Positions 53,395 to 62,394 are shown, counted from the stretch's first letter. The stretch is 64,000 nt of DNA from Candidatus Intricatilinea gracilis (GCA_016702605.1 JADJDQ010000003.1:423501-487500); one strand, 5' to 3'. Notes: a model not told the origin generated them from the sequence alone. Translations and numbers: made by a program.

Positions 53395-54336
53395 TCAGTT
53401 CAGCGAGCTGCCGGCAAACCGTTTGTCCGCCTGCTTGCGGAACTCGCTGGGGGTCATGCCCTTGATCTCGAGGAAACGACGATTGAAGTTGGCGACGTTG
53501 TTGAAGCCCACCTCGTAGCAGATGTCGGTGATGCGGCGGTCGCTTTCCATCAGCAGCTGGCAGGCGCGGTTGATACGCACGCGGTTGACGAAGTCGGTGA
53601 AGGTGTTGCCGGTGGCGCGGCGGAAGAAACGGCTGAAGCGGCTTTCGCTCATGCCCAGTTCGGCGGCGATCTCGGCGGCGCTGAGCGGCTGGGCGAGTTG
53701 GTCGGTGATGCGACTCACCACCTGGTCGATCTGGCCCTGGCTGCCTTCGTCTTCGGCGCTTTGCATCTGCACATTGCTGAGCAGGCGGTAGTCCGTGCAG
53801 TGGCTCAGGTCGGCCAGCAGGTCGCAGAAGGCCGCGAAGCGCCGCAGGCCGCGGCTGCCCTTGATGGACTGCCAGCGCGCCTGCACCTGGTCGGACATGC
53901 CGAAGAACTCGATGCCGTGGCTGGCACGCGCCAGCATGGGCAGGGCTTCGGCGAGTTCGGGCAACTCGTCGGCGGCACGTTCGATGGGCTGATGGCTGAA
54001 CTGGATGACCAGATCACGCTGCGCCACGCCGCCTTCGGGCAGGTCGAAGCTGATCCAGTTATGCGGCAGGCGCGGCCCGGTCAGCACCAGATGGCCGGGC
54101 TGGAACTGGCCGATCCAGTCACCCACGAAGGCCTTGCCCGAGGTGGCGACGATGAGGTGCAGCTCGTATTCGTCGTGGAAATGCCAGCGCGCCAGCGGCG
54201 TCGGGAAGCCATGCTCCAGGCAACGGATGAAACCCACATCGGCCGGCTGCTCGTAACCCAGCGAGGGCGAGCGGGCGTAGTCGTGCTCCAGCTCGGGCTT
54301 GAGCTGGCGCGGCAAGGCGCGGGGTTTGGCTGACAT
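53395..54336 (-). CDS. AraC-family regulator of the polyol operon
   Basis: A 313-residue regulator with an N-terminal cupin-like sensor (ARWHFHDEYELHLIVATSGK, with several His residues) and a C-terminal AraC DNA-binding domain of two helix-turn-helix motifs (LSAAEIAAELGMSESRFSRF, ITDICYEVGFNNVANFNRRF). It lies inside the operon, between the arabinitol dehydrogenase and xylulokinase. It probably activates the operon in response to a polyol, as related regulators do in mannitol/arabitol gene clusters; this is inference from position. Confidence 0.92.
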   Translation of the reverse strand: MSAKPRALPRQLKPELEHDYARSPSLGYEQPADVGFIRCLEHGFPTPLARWHFHDEYELHLIVATSGKAFVGDWIGQFQPGHLVLTGPRLPHNWISFDLPEGGVAQRDLVIQFSHQPIERAADELPELAEALPMLARASHGIEFFGMSDQVQARWQSIKGSRGLRRFAAFCDLLADLSHCTDYRLLSNVQMQSAEDEGSQGQIDQVVSRITDQLAQPLSAAEIAAELGMSESRFSRFFRRATGNTFTDFVNRVRINRACQLLMESDRRITDICYEVGFNNVANFNRRFLEIKGMTPSEFRKQADKRFAGSSLN

Positions 54337-54369
54337 GGCGGGACGATAACGAAACCGGATGTGCCTTGG

Positions 54370-54426
54370 GGCCGACGCGTTGTGGGGACGGGGCGTGCCT
54401 GCGCGGTCAGGCGACGTGCGTCGGCC
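54370..54426 (-). other. Inverted repeat between dalD and the araC-type gene
   Basis: GGCCGACGC (54370-54378) and GCGTCGGCC (54418-54426) form perfect 9-bp arms with a 39-base loop in the 109-base gap between two genes of the operon. It might reduce downstream expression. The long loop makes this weak evidence. Confidence 0.25.
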
Positions 54427-54445
54427 TCGGGCGCCAGGGTCGGTG

Positions 54446-55867
54446 TCAGGACTGGGTACTGGCGTGGCGACGGCCATGCTCGGCCACGAATCGCGCCACC
54501 CGCTGGCTGGCGTCGCGGACCGCAGCCACGAGCCGGGCGTCACCTGCGAGCGGACCCCACAACGGCGCATCCGCGCAGAAGGCGGCCACCGGGTCGGCGG
54601 CGTCGCAGATGGCATGCGCCACGGCCGGGTCCATGGCCTGGTCCTGGTAGGTGTAGGCGATGCCGCCCTGGTGCCACACCTGAAGGTAGGCCAGGAAGAG
54701 CGCCGGCAACATGGCCACGCTGGCGATCGGTTCACTGCGCGCCAGGCGCTCGCGCAAGGTGGGCGCGATGAAGCCGGGGATCTTGCTGAAACCGTCCATC
54801 GCCACACGCTGGTTGGTATCGGCAATCGCCGTGTTGCCGAAACGGTCGAGCACCACGTCGCGATACGCGGCCAGGTCGATGGGGCTGGGGCTCAGCACGG
54901 GGATGACGTCGTCGGTGACGTAGTCGTACGCCATCTGGCGGATCACCGAGTCGAGTGTGCCTTCGTGGATGTAGGTGTAGCCCACCAGCGTGCCGGCCCA
55001 GGCGATGCAGCTGTGTGTCGCGTTGAGCAGGCGGATCTTGGCTTCTTCATACGCCTGCACCGAATCGACCATCTCGACGCCGACACGCTCGAAGGCCGGG
55101 CGGCCGGCGATGAAGTGGTCCTCGATCACCCACTGGATGAAACTTTCGCCCATCAGTGCGGCCGGGTCGTCCACACCGGTGGCGGCCAGCACACGTTCAC
55201 GCACGGCGGGTGTGGGGCGCGGCGTGATGCGGTCGACCATGGCGTTGGGGCTCACGGTGTGGGCCAGCACCCAGGCCAGCAGGTCCATCTCGCCGGTCAT
55301 CTCGATGAACTGCAGCAGGCCGGCGCGCGAACGTTCGCCGTTGTGGCGCAGGTTGTCGCAGTTGAGCAAGGTGACGTCGCCGCCGCCCGCGTTCATGCGC
55401 CGGCGCAGGATGGCGGTGAGCGCACCGTAGATCGTCCACGCAGTGCTGTCACGTGCCACACCCGTCTTGCTGGCGGCCAGGTCGGCGCGCAGGTCGGCGA
55501 AGGTGTCCAGGTCCAGGCGGTTCTTGGCGTCGAGGTAATACCCCGCCTCGGTGACGGTGAAGCTGATGATCCTGGTGGCCGCGTCGGCACCGCAGGTGAT
55601 CAGCCCGGCCAGATCGGGCGTGAAGCCAATCACCTGCTTGATGGCGGTGATGCGCTCGTAGACATGCTGGCCCTGCGGCGAGATGGTCTCCAGCGTGTAG
55701 GCGCCTCCACTGGCCTGCAGTGCGGCGATGGTGTCGGCCATGTCGGCGCGGATGTTGCATCCGGCCAGCACCCAGCTGGTGTCACCGAGCTTGTGCAACT
55801 GGTTCAGGTAGACGGCCTGGTGGGCGCGGTGGAAGGAACCCAGGCCGATGTGGAGGATGCGGTTCAT
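54446..55867 (-). CDS. dalD: Polyol dehydrogenase, probable D-arabinitol 4-dehydrogenase
   Basis: A 473-residue long-chain mannitol-dehydrogenase-family enzyme. The N-terminal NAD fold is ILHIGLGSFHRAHQAVYLNQ; the catalytic core has NCDNLRHNGER, MVDRITPRPTPAVRE, and KIRLLNATHSCIAWAGTLVG (the catalytic Lys lies in this helix). The C-domain continues with LDRFGNTAIADTNQRVAMDG. Family members oxidise mannitol, arabinitol or related sugars. The neighbour xylulokinase favours D-arabinitol to D-xylulose. It ends the tight gene string after the SDR gene (nine-base gap). Confidence 0.85.
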   Translation of the reverse strand: MNRILHIGLGSFHRAHQAVYLNQLHKLGDTSWVLAGCNIRADMADTIAALQASGGAYTLETISPQGQHVYERITAIKQVIGFTPDLAGLITCGADAATRIISFTVTEAGYYLDAKNRLDLDTFADLRADLAASKTGVARDSTAWTIYGALTAILRRRMNAGGGDVTLLNCDNLRHNGERSRAGLLQFIEMTGEMDLLAWVLAHTVSPNAMVDRITPRPTPAVRERVLAATGVDDPAALMGESFIQWVIEDHFIAGRPAFERVGVEMVDSVQAYEEAKIRLLNATHSCIAWAGTLVGYTYIHEGTLDSVIRQMAYDYVTDDVIPVLSPSPIDLAAYRDVVLDRFGNTAIADTNQRVAMDGFSKIPGFIAPTLRERLARSEPIASVAMLPALFLAYLQVWHQGGIAYTYQDQAMDPAVAHAICDAADPVAAFCADAPLWGPLAGDARLVAAVRDASQRVARFVAEHGRRHASTQS

Positions 55868-55876
55868 GTCGGAGGC

Positions 55877-56608
55877 TCACAGATCGAAGTTGGTGGGCAG
55901 CATCACCACGTCGCGGATGGTCATGTGGCGCGGGCGGGTGAGCATGAAGAGGATGACCTCGGCCACCTCGGCGGGCTCGATCAGGCTGCCGGCGGCGCGG
56001 GCATCGGCAAGCTTCTGCGCCGGCCAGTCGGCCAGCAGGCCGGTGGCCACCGGGCCGGGCGAGATGGCGCCGACCCGGATGCCGTGTTTGAAGACCTGTC
56101 GCCGCGTGACCTGCACGAAGCAGTCGATCGCCCACTTGGACGCGGCGTACACCGGCTCCCAGGGCGTGGGGTAGTGGGCCGCCAACGAGCTGGTGACGAT
56201 GATGTCGCCCCGGCCGCGTTCGATCATGTGCGGCAACACGTCGTGCACGTTCTTCATCACGACGTTGATGTTGAGGTTGAGCATGCGGTCGATGGCCGCG
56301 GTGTCGGCGTCCACCAGATCACCGCCCACATAGGTGCCGGCGTTGGCGTGGAAGATGTCGATGCGCCCGCCCGCCAGCGCCAGCGCCCTGGGCACGAGGC
56401 TGGCGCAGGCGGCAGGGTCGAGCAGGTCCAGCACCAGCGGCTGAGCGGCTGAACCCAGTCGCTCACATTGCGCGGCCAGCGCCTTGGCATCACGGTCGAC
56501 CAGCACCACCTGGGCACCGGCGGCGAGCAAGGCCTCCACACTGGCCAGGCCGATGCCCGAGGCCGAGCCGGTCACGACGGCCACCTGGCCAGTCAGTACT
56601 GCAGTCAT
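55877..56608 (-). CDS. rbtD: Short-chain dehydrogenase, probable ribitol 2-dehydrogenase
   Basis: A 243-residue short-chain dehydrogenase. The cofactor site is VAVVTGSASGIGLASVEALL, and the catalytic Ser-Tyr-Lys are in IIVTSSLAAHYPTPWEPVYAASK. Matches to Klebsiella-type ribitol dehydrogenase extend beyond the general family, notably IDIFHANAGTYVGGDLVDAD, TRRQVFKHGIRVGAISPGPV and the end MTIRDVVMLPTNFDL. It would oxidise ribitol to D-ribulose. No ribulokinase is in the cluster. ATG 56608 was chosen. Confidence 0.8.
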   Translation of the reverse strand: MTAVLTGQVAVVTGSASGIGLASVEALLAAGAQVVLVDRDAKALAAQCERLGSAAQPLVLDLLDPAACASLVPRALALAGGRIDIFHANAGTYVGGDLVDADTAAIDRMLNLNINVVMKNVHDVLPHMIERGRGDIIVTSSLAAHYPTPWEPVYAASKWAIDCFVQVTRRQVFKHGIRVGAISPGPVATGLLADWPAQKLADARAAGSLIEPAEVAEVILFMLTRPRHMTIRDVVMLPTNFDL

Positions 56609-56634
56609 CACGTCATCCTTCGGAGTGTGTCCAC

Positions 56635-57684
56635 TCAATGTGCTGCGGCCGCGCCGGTGCGCGTGATACGACCCTGGGCGTCGAACAGATGGGCCGAGTC
56701 GGCGTCGATGTCCACCCCCACGTGATCGCCCACCCGCAGCCGCGTGCGCGTGTTCTGGCGCGCCACGAGTTGGGCCGCGCCGGTCTGCACGTAGATGAGG
56801 GTTTCGGCGCCCAGCGCTTCGACCAGTTCGACCTGGCCCTGCACACCGCCCGAACCCGAGGGCCGGATCGTGAGGTTCTCGGGCCGCAGGCCGACGAAGC
56901 CACCGGCCGGGATAGGCAGGCCGTACACGCCCTGCAATTGCGGCAGTGACGCGGCGGCGATGACGTTCATCTGCGGCGTGCCGATGAACTGGGCGACGAA
57001 CTGGTTGGCCGGCTTGTCGTACAGCTCGAGTGGTGTGCCGACCTGCTCGATCACGCCGTCGCGCAGCACCACCACGCGGTCGGCCAGCGTCATGGCCTCG
57101 ACCTGGTCGTGCGTGACGTAGATGGTGGTGGCACCCAGGTCGCGGTGCAGCTTGGCGATCTCCACGCGGGTCTGGCCACGCAGCGCGGCGTCGAGGTTCG
57201 ACAGTGGCTCGTCGAACAGGAAGACCTTGGGCGCACGCACGATGGCGCGGCCGATGGCCACCCGCTGACGCTGCCCGCCCGACAGCGCCTTGGGTGTGCG
57301 GTCCAGGTACTGCGTGAGGTTGAGGATGGCGGCGGCGCGGTCGACCTTGTCCTTGATGATGGCCGGGTCGACCCCCGCGAGCTTGAGCGCAAAACTCATG
57401 TTCTCGAACACGCTCATGTGCGGGTATAGCGCGTAGCTCTGGAACACCATCGCCAGATCACGTTTGCTCGATGGCAGCTCGGTGATGTCGCGCCCGTCGA
57501 GCACGAGCTTGCCGCCGTCGATCTGTTCGAGCCCGGCGATCAGGCGCAGCAGTGTGCTCTTGCCGCAGCCCGACGGGCCGACGAAGACGACGAACTCGCC
57601 TTGCTGGATCTCGAGGTCGATGCCCTTGATGGCACGCAGTTCGCCAAAGAACTTCTCGATGGCTTGAAGCTGAAGGTAGGCCAT
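56635..57684 (-). CDS. smoK: ABC transporter ATPase of the polyol uptake system
   Basis: A 349-residue MalK/UgpC-type ATPase. Walker A is GPSGCGKSTLLR, the signature LSGGQRQRVAIGRA, Walker B VFLFDEPLSNLD and the switch His is in VTHDQVEAMTLADR. The C-terminal TOBE-like domain (VGLRPENLTIRPSGSGGV) is of the regulatory type. It powers the adjacent permeases. GGAGA precedes the start. The gap to the upstream permease contains a 17-base homopolymer. Confidence 0.93.
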   Translation of the reverse strand: MAYLQLQAIEKFFGELRAIKGIDLEIQQGEFVVFVGPSGCGKSTLLRLIAGLEQIDGGKLVLDGRDITELPSSKRDLAMVFQSYALYPHMSVFENMSFALKLAGVDPAIIKDKVDRAAAILNLTQYLDRTPKALSGGQRQRVAIGRAIVRAPKVFLFDEPLSNLDAALRGQTRVEIAKLHRDLGATTIYVTHDQVEAMTLADRVVVLRDGVIEQVGTPLELYDKPANQFVAQFIGTPQMNVIAAASLPQLQGVYGLPIPAGGFVGLRPENLTIRPSGSGGVQGQVELVEALGAETLIYVQTGAAQLVARQNTRTRLRVGDHVGVDIDADSAHLFDAQGRITRTGAAAAH

Positions 57685-57708
57685 GGGGGAGTCTCCGGAA
57701 TGCGCGCC

Positions 57709-57742
57709 GGGGGGGGCCCGCGCGCGGGGGGGGGGGGGGGGG
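57709..57742. repeat. Homopolymeric G tracts (8 G and 17 G) between two transporter genes
   Basis: On the plus strand there are eight consecutive G at 57709-57716 and 17 consecutive G at 57726-57742, so the operon mRNA carries runs of C in the 64-base gap between smoG and smoK. A 17-base homopolymer is prone to slippage in replication and hard to sequence, so the exact number is uncertain. Confidence 0.8.
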
Positions 57743-57748
57743 CGTTGT

Positions 57749-58582
57749 TTACTTGACGGCGCCGAACGTGAGGCCCTGCACCAGCTGCTTCTGGCTGAAC
57801 CAGCCGAACACCACGATGGGGGCGATGGCCATGAGTGAGGCGGCGCTGAGCTTGGCCCAGAACAGGCCTTCGGGGCTGGAGTACTGCGCGATCAGTGCGG
57901 CCAGGGTGCCGGCCTTGGCGGCGGTGAGGGTGAGGCTCCAGAACGCCTCGTTCCAGCTCAGCACCAGGCACAACAGGCCGGTCGACGCAAAACCGCCCAT
58001 CGACAGCGGCAGCAGCACCTGGCGTGCCTCTTGCCACAAGGTGGCGCCGTCCATGCGTGCGGCTTCGAGGATGTCGGGCGGTATGTCCTTGAAGCCCGAA
58101 TACAACATCCACACCATGATGGGCAGGTTGCTCATGGTGAAGATGATGGTCAGGCCCAGGGTGCTGTCGAGCAGGCCGCTCCACTGCGCCAGCACGTAGA
58201 TGGGCATGAGAGCGCCCACCGCCGGCATCATCTTGGTGGACAACATCCACATCAGGATGTCCTTGGTGCGCCGGCCTTTGAAGAAGGCCATCGAATACGC
58301 CGCTGGTGCGGCCAGCGCCAGCCCGAGCAGCGTGCTGGCCACGCTGGTCACCAGCGAGTTCCAGGCATAGTGGGCGTAGTCACTGCGCTCCTGCACGATG
58401 GCGAAGTTCTCCAGCGTCGGCGGAAAGATCAGCAGCGGCGGCACCGAGATGGCCTGCAGCTCGGTCTTGAACGCCGTGAGCACCAGCCAGCCGAGCGGGA
58501 AGAACAGCAGCAGCGTGACGATCCAGGCGACCGCCGTGCGCACTGCCAGAGCCGGAGAGAAAGTGGGTTTGCGACTTGGCAT
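57749..58582 (-). CDS. smoG: ABC transporter permease of the polyol uptake system (second subunit)
   Basis: A 277-residue inner-membrane permease of the MalG type with about six helices: LFFPLGWLVLTAF near the start, then LVTSVASTLLGLALAAPAAY. The EAA loop that docks the ATPase is seen in ILEAARMDGATLWQEARQVL. It pairs with the upstream MalF-type subunit. The start is ATG 58582. It is separated from the ATPase by the G-tract spacer. Confidence 0.93.
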   Translation of the reverse strand: MPSRKPTFSPALAVRTAVAWIVTLLLFFPLGWLVLTAFKTELQAISVPPLLIFPPTLENFAIVQERSDYAHYAWNSLVTSVASTLLGLALAAPAAYSMAFFKGRRTKDILMWMLSTKMMPAVGALMPIYVLAQWSGLLDSTLGLTIIFTMSNLPIMVWMLYSGFKDIPPDILEAARMDGATLWQEARQVLLPLSMGGFASTGLLCLVLSWNEAFWSLTLTAAKAGTLAALIAQYSSPEGLFWAKLSAASLMAIAPIVVFGWFSQKQLVQGLTFGAVK

Positions 58583-58695
58583 CAGCGGCCGAAGCCAGGC
58601 AGGCAGCGCGCGAGCGCGCCGAGATTGCGCGTGGACACCCTACGGCGAGCAGCACAGGCGCGATATCGGTGGGCGCAGCAGCTGGATGCATGGCT

Positions 58696-59553
58696 TCAGT
58701 CGAGGTTCTTGCCGACGAGGCGAATCAGGAAGACGGCGGCGATGTTTGCGAGCACGACTGCAAACAAGGCGCCTGCCGAAGCCACACCGGCGTCGAAGTT
58801 CAGCAGCGCCTGCTTGAAGATCAGGAAGGCCACGTTGGTGCTCGCATCACCCGGCCCGCCGCCCGTGGTGGTGAAGATCTCGGCGAACACGCTGAGCAGG
58901 AAGATCATCTCGATCATCACCACCACCGCCACCGAGCGGCCCAGGTGCGGGATGTAGAGGTAGCGCAGCTGCTGCAGGTAGGTGGCGCCGTCCATGCGCG
59001 AGGCCTCGAGCTGGTCGCGGTCCATGCTCTGCAGCGCGGTGATGAAGATCAGCGTCGCAAACGGCAACCATTGCCAGGCCACCATGATGGTGACCGAGCC
59101 GAGCGGAAAGTCGGTGAGCCAGTCGATCGGCGTGAGGCCGAAGAAGATCCACACCTGCGCCAGCACGCCGTAGATGGGATTCATCATCATGTGTTTCCAC
59201 AGCAGCGCATTCACCGTGGGCATGACGAAGAAGGGCGAGATCAGCAGCACCCGCACCAGCCCGCGACCGGGAAACGGATCGTCGATGAGCAGCGCGATGG
59301 CCACACCCATCAGCACGGTGATGACGATCACGCTGCCCAGCAAGATGAGCGTGTTCATCACCGCCGAGCCGAAGCTCGGGTCGGTGAAGAAGTATTCGAA
59401 GTTGTCCAGCCCGGCAAAACCGACGTTCTCGGGCTGCATCAGGTTGTAGCGGATGACCGAGAAGTACAGGGTCATCACCAGCGGCACGATCATCCACAGG
59501 AAGAGCGTGGCCACTGCAGGCGCCATGAGGGCGCGGGGCAATAAGCGGTTCAT
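58696..59553 (-). CDS. smoF: ABC transporter permease of the polyol uptake system (first subunit)
   Basis: A 285-residue MalF-type permease with six helices (LFLWMIVPLVMTLYFSV, LLGSVIVITVLMGVAIALLI, VVVMIEMIFLLSVFAEIF among them). The EAA loop is DQLEASRMDGATYLQQLRYL. A 113-base gap separates it from the next permease, and a strong hairpin lies between it and the binding-protein gene upstream. Confidence 0.93.
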   Translation of the reverse strand: MNRLLPRALMAPAVATLFLWMIVPLVMTLYFSVIRYNLMQPENVGFAGLDNFEYFFTDPSFGSAVMNTLILLGSVIVITVLMGVAIALLIDDPFPGRGLVRVLLISPFFVMPTVNALLWKHMMMNPIYGVLAQVWIFFGLTPIDWLTDFPLGSVTIMVAWQWLPFATLIFITALQSMDRDQLEASRMDGATYLQQLRYLYIPHLGRSVAVVVMIEMIFLLSVFAEIFTTTGGGPGDASTNVAFLIFKQALLNFDAGVASAGALFAVVLANIAAVFLIRLVGKNLD

Positions 59554-59572
59554 GGCGGACCTTCTACAAAGT

Positions 59573-59601
59573 GGGCGCGCGGGCTGATCACCCGCGCGCC
59601 C
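59573..59601 (-). promoter_or_regulatory. Intercistronic hairpin between smoE and smoF
   Basis: GGGCGCGCGGG (59573-59583) and CCCGCGCGCCC (59591-59601) form a perfect 11-bp GC stem with a seven-base loop, 25 bases after the smoE stop. As between malE and malF, such a hairpin would protect the binding-protein mRNA or stop most transcription, giving excess binding protein over membrane subunits. Confidence 0.6.
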
Positions 59602-59626
59602 GGGATGCCTTCAGACGAAAGCCTCC

Positions 59627-60931
59627 TTACTTGTAATAACCGGCCTTCTTCATCTCGCGGTCAGCCGCGTTCTGGCTCGCCTTGAGCGCTGCGTCGACCG
59701 TCGTCTTGCCGGCCAGCGCCGAGCTCATCTGCTGACCCACCGCGATGCCGATGGCCTGGAACTCGGGAATGGCGGCGAATTGCACGCCCACGTACGGGCT
59801 CTTGGGCAGCGTGCTGTCGTTGGGGTTGGCGCTGTCGATGGCGGCCTTTTCGGCGGCGGCGAACACGGCGGCCTTCTGGAACTCGGGGTTTGCGTAGGTG
59901 CTCTTGCGCGTGCCGGTGGGCACATGGCCCCAGCCATTGGTCTTGGCCACGAGCTGGATGTAGTCCTTGCTGGTCGCCCAGGCCACGAACTTCTGCGCCG
60001 CGTCACCCTTCTTGGTGCTGGCCGGGATGCCCAGCGCCCAGGCCCACAGCCAGTTGGCGCCCTTGGGTGTGACCTGCGTCGGCGCCTGGGCGAAGGCGAC
60101 CTTGTCGGCCACCTTGGATTGCTTCGGGTCGGTGATGAAGCTGGCCGCGATGGTGGCGTCGATCCACATGCCGCACTTGCCTTCGTTGTACAGCGCCAGA
60201 ATCTCGTTGAAGCTGTTGGCCGACGAGCCCGGGGGGCCGTAGTTCTTGAGCAGGTCGACGTAGAAGGTGATGGCGTCCTTCCAGGGCTTGCTTTCGAGCT
60301 GGGGCTTCCAGCTCATGTCGAACCACTGGCCACCGTAGGTGTTGACCAGCGTCGACAGGAAGGCCATGTTGTCGCCCCAGCCCGGCTTGCCGCGCAGGCA
60401 GATGCCGTACACGCCGTCCTTGGGGTCGTGGATCTTGGCGGCGAAGTCCTTCACCTGCGTCCACGTGGGCTTGTCACCCAGCGTGACGCCGGCCTTGGCG
60501 GCCAGGTCCTTGCGGTACATGAGCATCGAGCTCTCGCCGTAGAACGGCACCGAGTAGAGCTTGCCTTCGACGCTCAGGCCGTTGCGCATGGCGGGCAGCA
60601 GGTCGTCCACGTCATAGGCAGCGTCGGTCTTGATCTCCTGCAGCCAGCCCTTCTTGCCCCAGATCGGGGTCTCGTACATGCCGATGGTCATCACGTCGAA
60701 CTGGCCGCCCTTGGTGGCGATGTCGGTCGTCACGCGCTGGCGCAGCACACCTTCTTCGAGCGTCACCCACTTGAGCTTGATGTCGGGGTTGGCGGTCTCG
60801 AAGTTCTTGCTCAGCTTCTGCATCTCGATCATGTGGCCGTTGTTGACGGTGGCGATGACGAGTTCGGTGGCGGCTTGCGCCCAGCCGGCGGCCAGGCCGA
60901 AGGCGATGGCCAGGGATGCCTTGAGTTTCAT
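59627..60931 (-). CDS. smoE: Polyol-binding periplasmic protein of the ABC transporter
   Basis: A 434-residue extracellular solute-binding protein (family 1), with signal peptide MKLKASLAIAFGLAAGWAQA. The mature protein begins ATELVIATVNNGHMIEMQKL, and further matches to sorbitol/mannitol-binding SmoE are GGQFDVMTIGMYETPIWGKK, YSVPFYGESSMLMYRKDL and GANWLWAWALGIPASTKKG. It is first in the operon. A GAGGAGA ribosome site precedes ATG 60931, and a candidate promoter lies about 80 bases upstream. Confidence 0.93.
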   Translation of the reverse strand: MKLKASLAIAFGLAAGWAQAATELVIATVNNGHMIEMQKLSKNFETANPDIKLKWVTLEEGVLRQRVTTDIATKGGQFDVMTIGMYETPIWGKKGWLQEIKTDAAYDVDDLLPAMRNGLSVEGKLYSVPFYGESSMLMYRKDLAAKAGVTLGDKPTWTQVKDFAAKIHDPKDGVYGICLRGKPGWGDNMAFLSTLVNTYGGQWFDMSWKPQLESKPWKDAITFYVDLLKNYGPPGSSANSFNEILALYNEGKCGMWIDATIAASFITDPKQSKVADKVAFAQAPTQVTPKGANWLWAWALGIPASTKKGDAAQKFVAWATSKDYIQLVAKTNGWGHVPTGTRKSTYANPEFQKAAVFAAAEKAAIDSANPNDSTLPKSPYVGVQFAAIPEFQAIGIAVGQQMSSALAGKTTVDAALKASQNAADREMKKAGYYK

Positions 60932-61013
60932 GGAGCGGTCTCCTCTGCGAGGTGTCAGGGTGGGGTTGTTGCTGTGGCGGTGCACGCACCACTGGGCGCC
61001 ACCGACGGACGCA

Positions 61014-61076
61014 ACTCTAGGCGTCCACCCATGCAGGAATTGATACTTCGCATGGCCATAGATGTACTTGTTTGCA
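61014..61076 (-). promoter_or_regulatory. Candidate activator-dependent promoter of the polyol operon
   Basis: Read on the minus strand: TGCAAA (61071-61076), TGCGAA (61047-61052), a weak -35 CAATTC (61037-61042), a 17-base spacer and -10 TAGAGT (61014-61019). The two TGC(A/G)AA boxes, 24 bases apart and just upstream of the -35, could be half-sites for the AraC-type regulator. Transcription would start near 61007, about 75 bases before the gene. Confidence 0.35.
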
Positions 61077-61200
61077 CGAATAGCTAGGTGTTTTCCTGGA
61101 TTTGACTCGATTTCGTATCAGTCAGCCGCCGATCACCACCCAGCCTCAACCCACTCACCGCTGCACCCGGCCAGGTGCAGCAAGCGCCGAGAATGGCGCC

Positions 61201-62394
61201 ATGAAATCCATCCGCCTGCTCGCCGGCAAGGAGCGTTCGCTCCTGCGCCGCCACCCCTGGGTCTTTCAAGGCAGCGTCGCCAAGGGCCGCGCCGATGCCG
61301 GTGAAACCGTGCGCGTCGAAGCCGACGACGGCAAGTTCCTGGCCTGGGCGGCCTACAGCCCCGAGTCGCAGATCCGCCTGCGCGCCTGGAGCTTCGACGA
61401 GCACGAGCGTATCGACGCCGCCTTCATCACCCGCAAGGTGAACGCCGCCGTGGCTCTGCGCCGACGCCTGGGCCTGCCGGGCGAGGCCACGAGCAATGGC
61501 GTGCGCCTGGTCCACGGCGAGGCCGACGGCCTGCCCGGCCTGGTGGCCGACCGCTACGGCGACCTGCTGAGCGTGCAGTTCCTGGCCGTGGGCACCGAGA
61601 AGTTCAAGCCCCAGATCACCGACGCCCTGCTCGCCGCCACCGGCTGCACACGCCTGTACGAACGCTCCGACTCCAGCATGCGCGGCCGCGAAGGCCTGCC
61701 GGTGGTGAACGGCTGGTTGCGGGGCGAGGGATCGACCGAAGTCACCGTGCACGAACACGGCTGGCAGCTCAAGGTCGACGTCGCCGAAGGCCACAAGACC
61801 GGCTACTACCTCGACCAGCGCAACAACCGCGCCCTGTTCGCCGAGTGGGTCCAGCAACTGGGCTGCCGCAGCGTGCTCAACTGCTACAGCTACACCGGCG
61901 GCTTCTCGGTGGCGGCACTCAAGGGTGGTGCGACCGAGGTGATCAGCGTCGATTCATCGGGTGCTGCGCTGGCACGGGCCAACGAGCACGTCGCCCTCAA
62001 CGGCTTCGACGCCGCGCTGCACAGCACGCTCGACGCCGACGTCAACACCAGCTTGCGCGAGTACCTCAAGGCCGGCCGCCGCTTCGACGCAATCGTGCTC
62101 GACCCGCCCAAGTTCGCGCCGACTACCGCCCACGCCGAACGCGCAGCGCGCGCCTACAAGGACCTCAACCGGCTCGCGCTGCGGCTGCTGAACCCGGGCG
62201 GCCTGCTCTTCACCTTCAGCTGCTCGGGCGGCATCAACGCCGACCTGTTCCACAAGATCGTCGCCGGCGCCGGCATGGACGCCGAAGTCGACGGCCATAT
62301 CCTGAAGCGCCTGGAAGCCGCGCCCGATCACCCGACGACGATCTGCTTTCCCGAGGGTGAATATCTGAAGGGCTTGGTGATCGTGCGGCGGTGA
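61201..62394 (+). CDS. rlmI: 23S rRNA m5C1962 methyltransferase RlmI
   Basis: A 397-residue cytoplasmic enzyme that methylates C1962 of 23S rRNA. An N-terminal PUA domain (KSIRLLAGKERSLLRRHPWV), a middle RNA-binding part (GVRLVHGEADGLPGLVADRY) and the methyltransferase domain (RSVLNCYSYTGGFSVAALKG for S-adenosylmethionine, IVLDPPKFAP as motif IV, LFTFSCSGGI containing the catalytic Cys) are all in order. ATG 61201 was chosen because the PUA domain starts there. It is divergent from the polyol operon. Confidence 0.94.
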   Translation: MKSIRLLAGKERSLLRRHPWVFQGSVAKGRADAGETVRVEADDGKFLAWAAYSPESQIRLRAWSFDEHERIDAAFITRKVNAAVALRRRLGLPGEATSNGVRLVHGEADGLPGLVADRYGDLLSVQFLAVGTEKFKPQITDALLAATGCTRLYERSDSSMRGREGLPVVNGWLRGEGSTEVTVHEHGWQLKVDVAEGHKTGYYLDQRNNRALFAEWVQQLGCRSVLNCYSYTGGFSVAALKGGATEVISVDSSGAALARANEHVALNGFDAALHSTLDADVNTSLREYLKAGRRFDAIVLDPPKFAPTTAHAERAARAYKDLNRLALRLLNPGGLLFTFSCSGGINADLFHKIVAGAGMDAEVDGHILKRLEAAPDHPTTICFPEGEYLKGLVIVRR

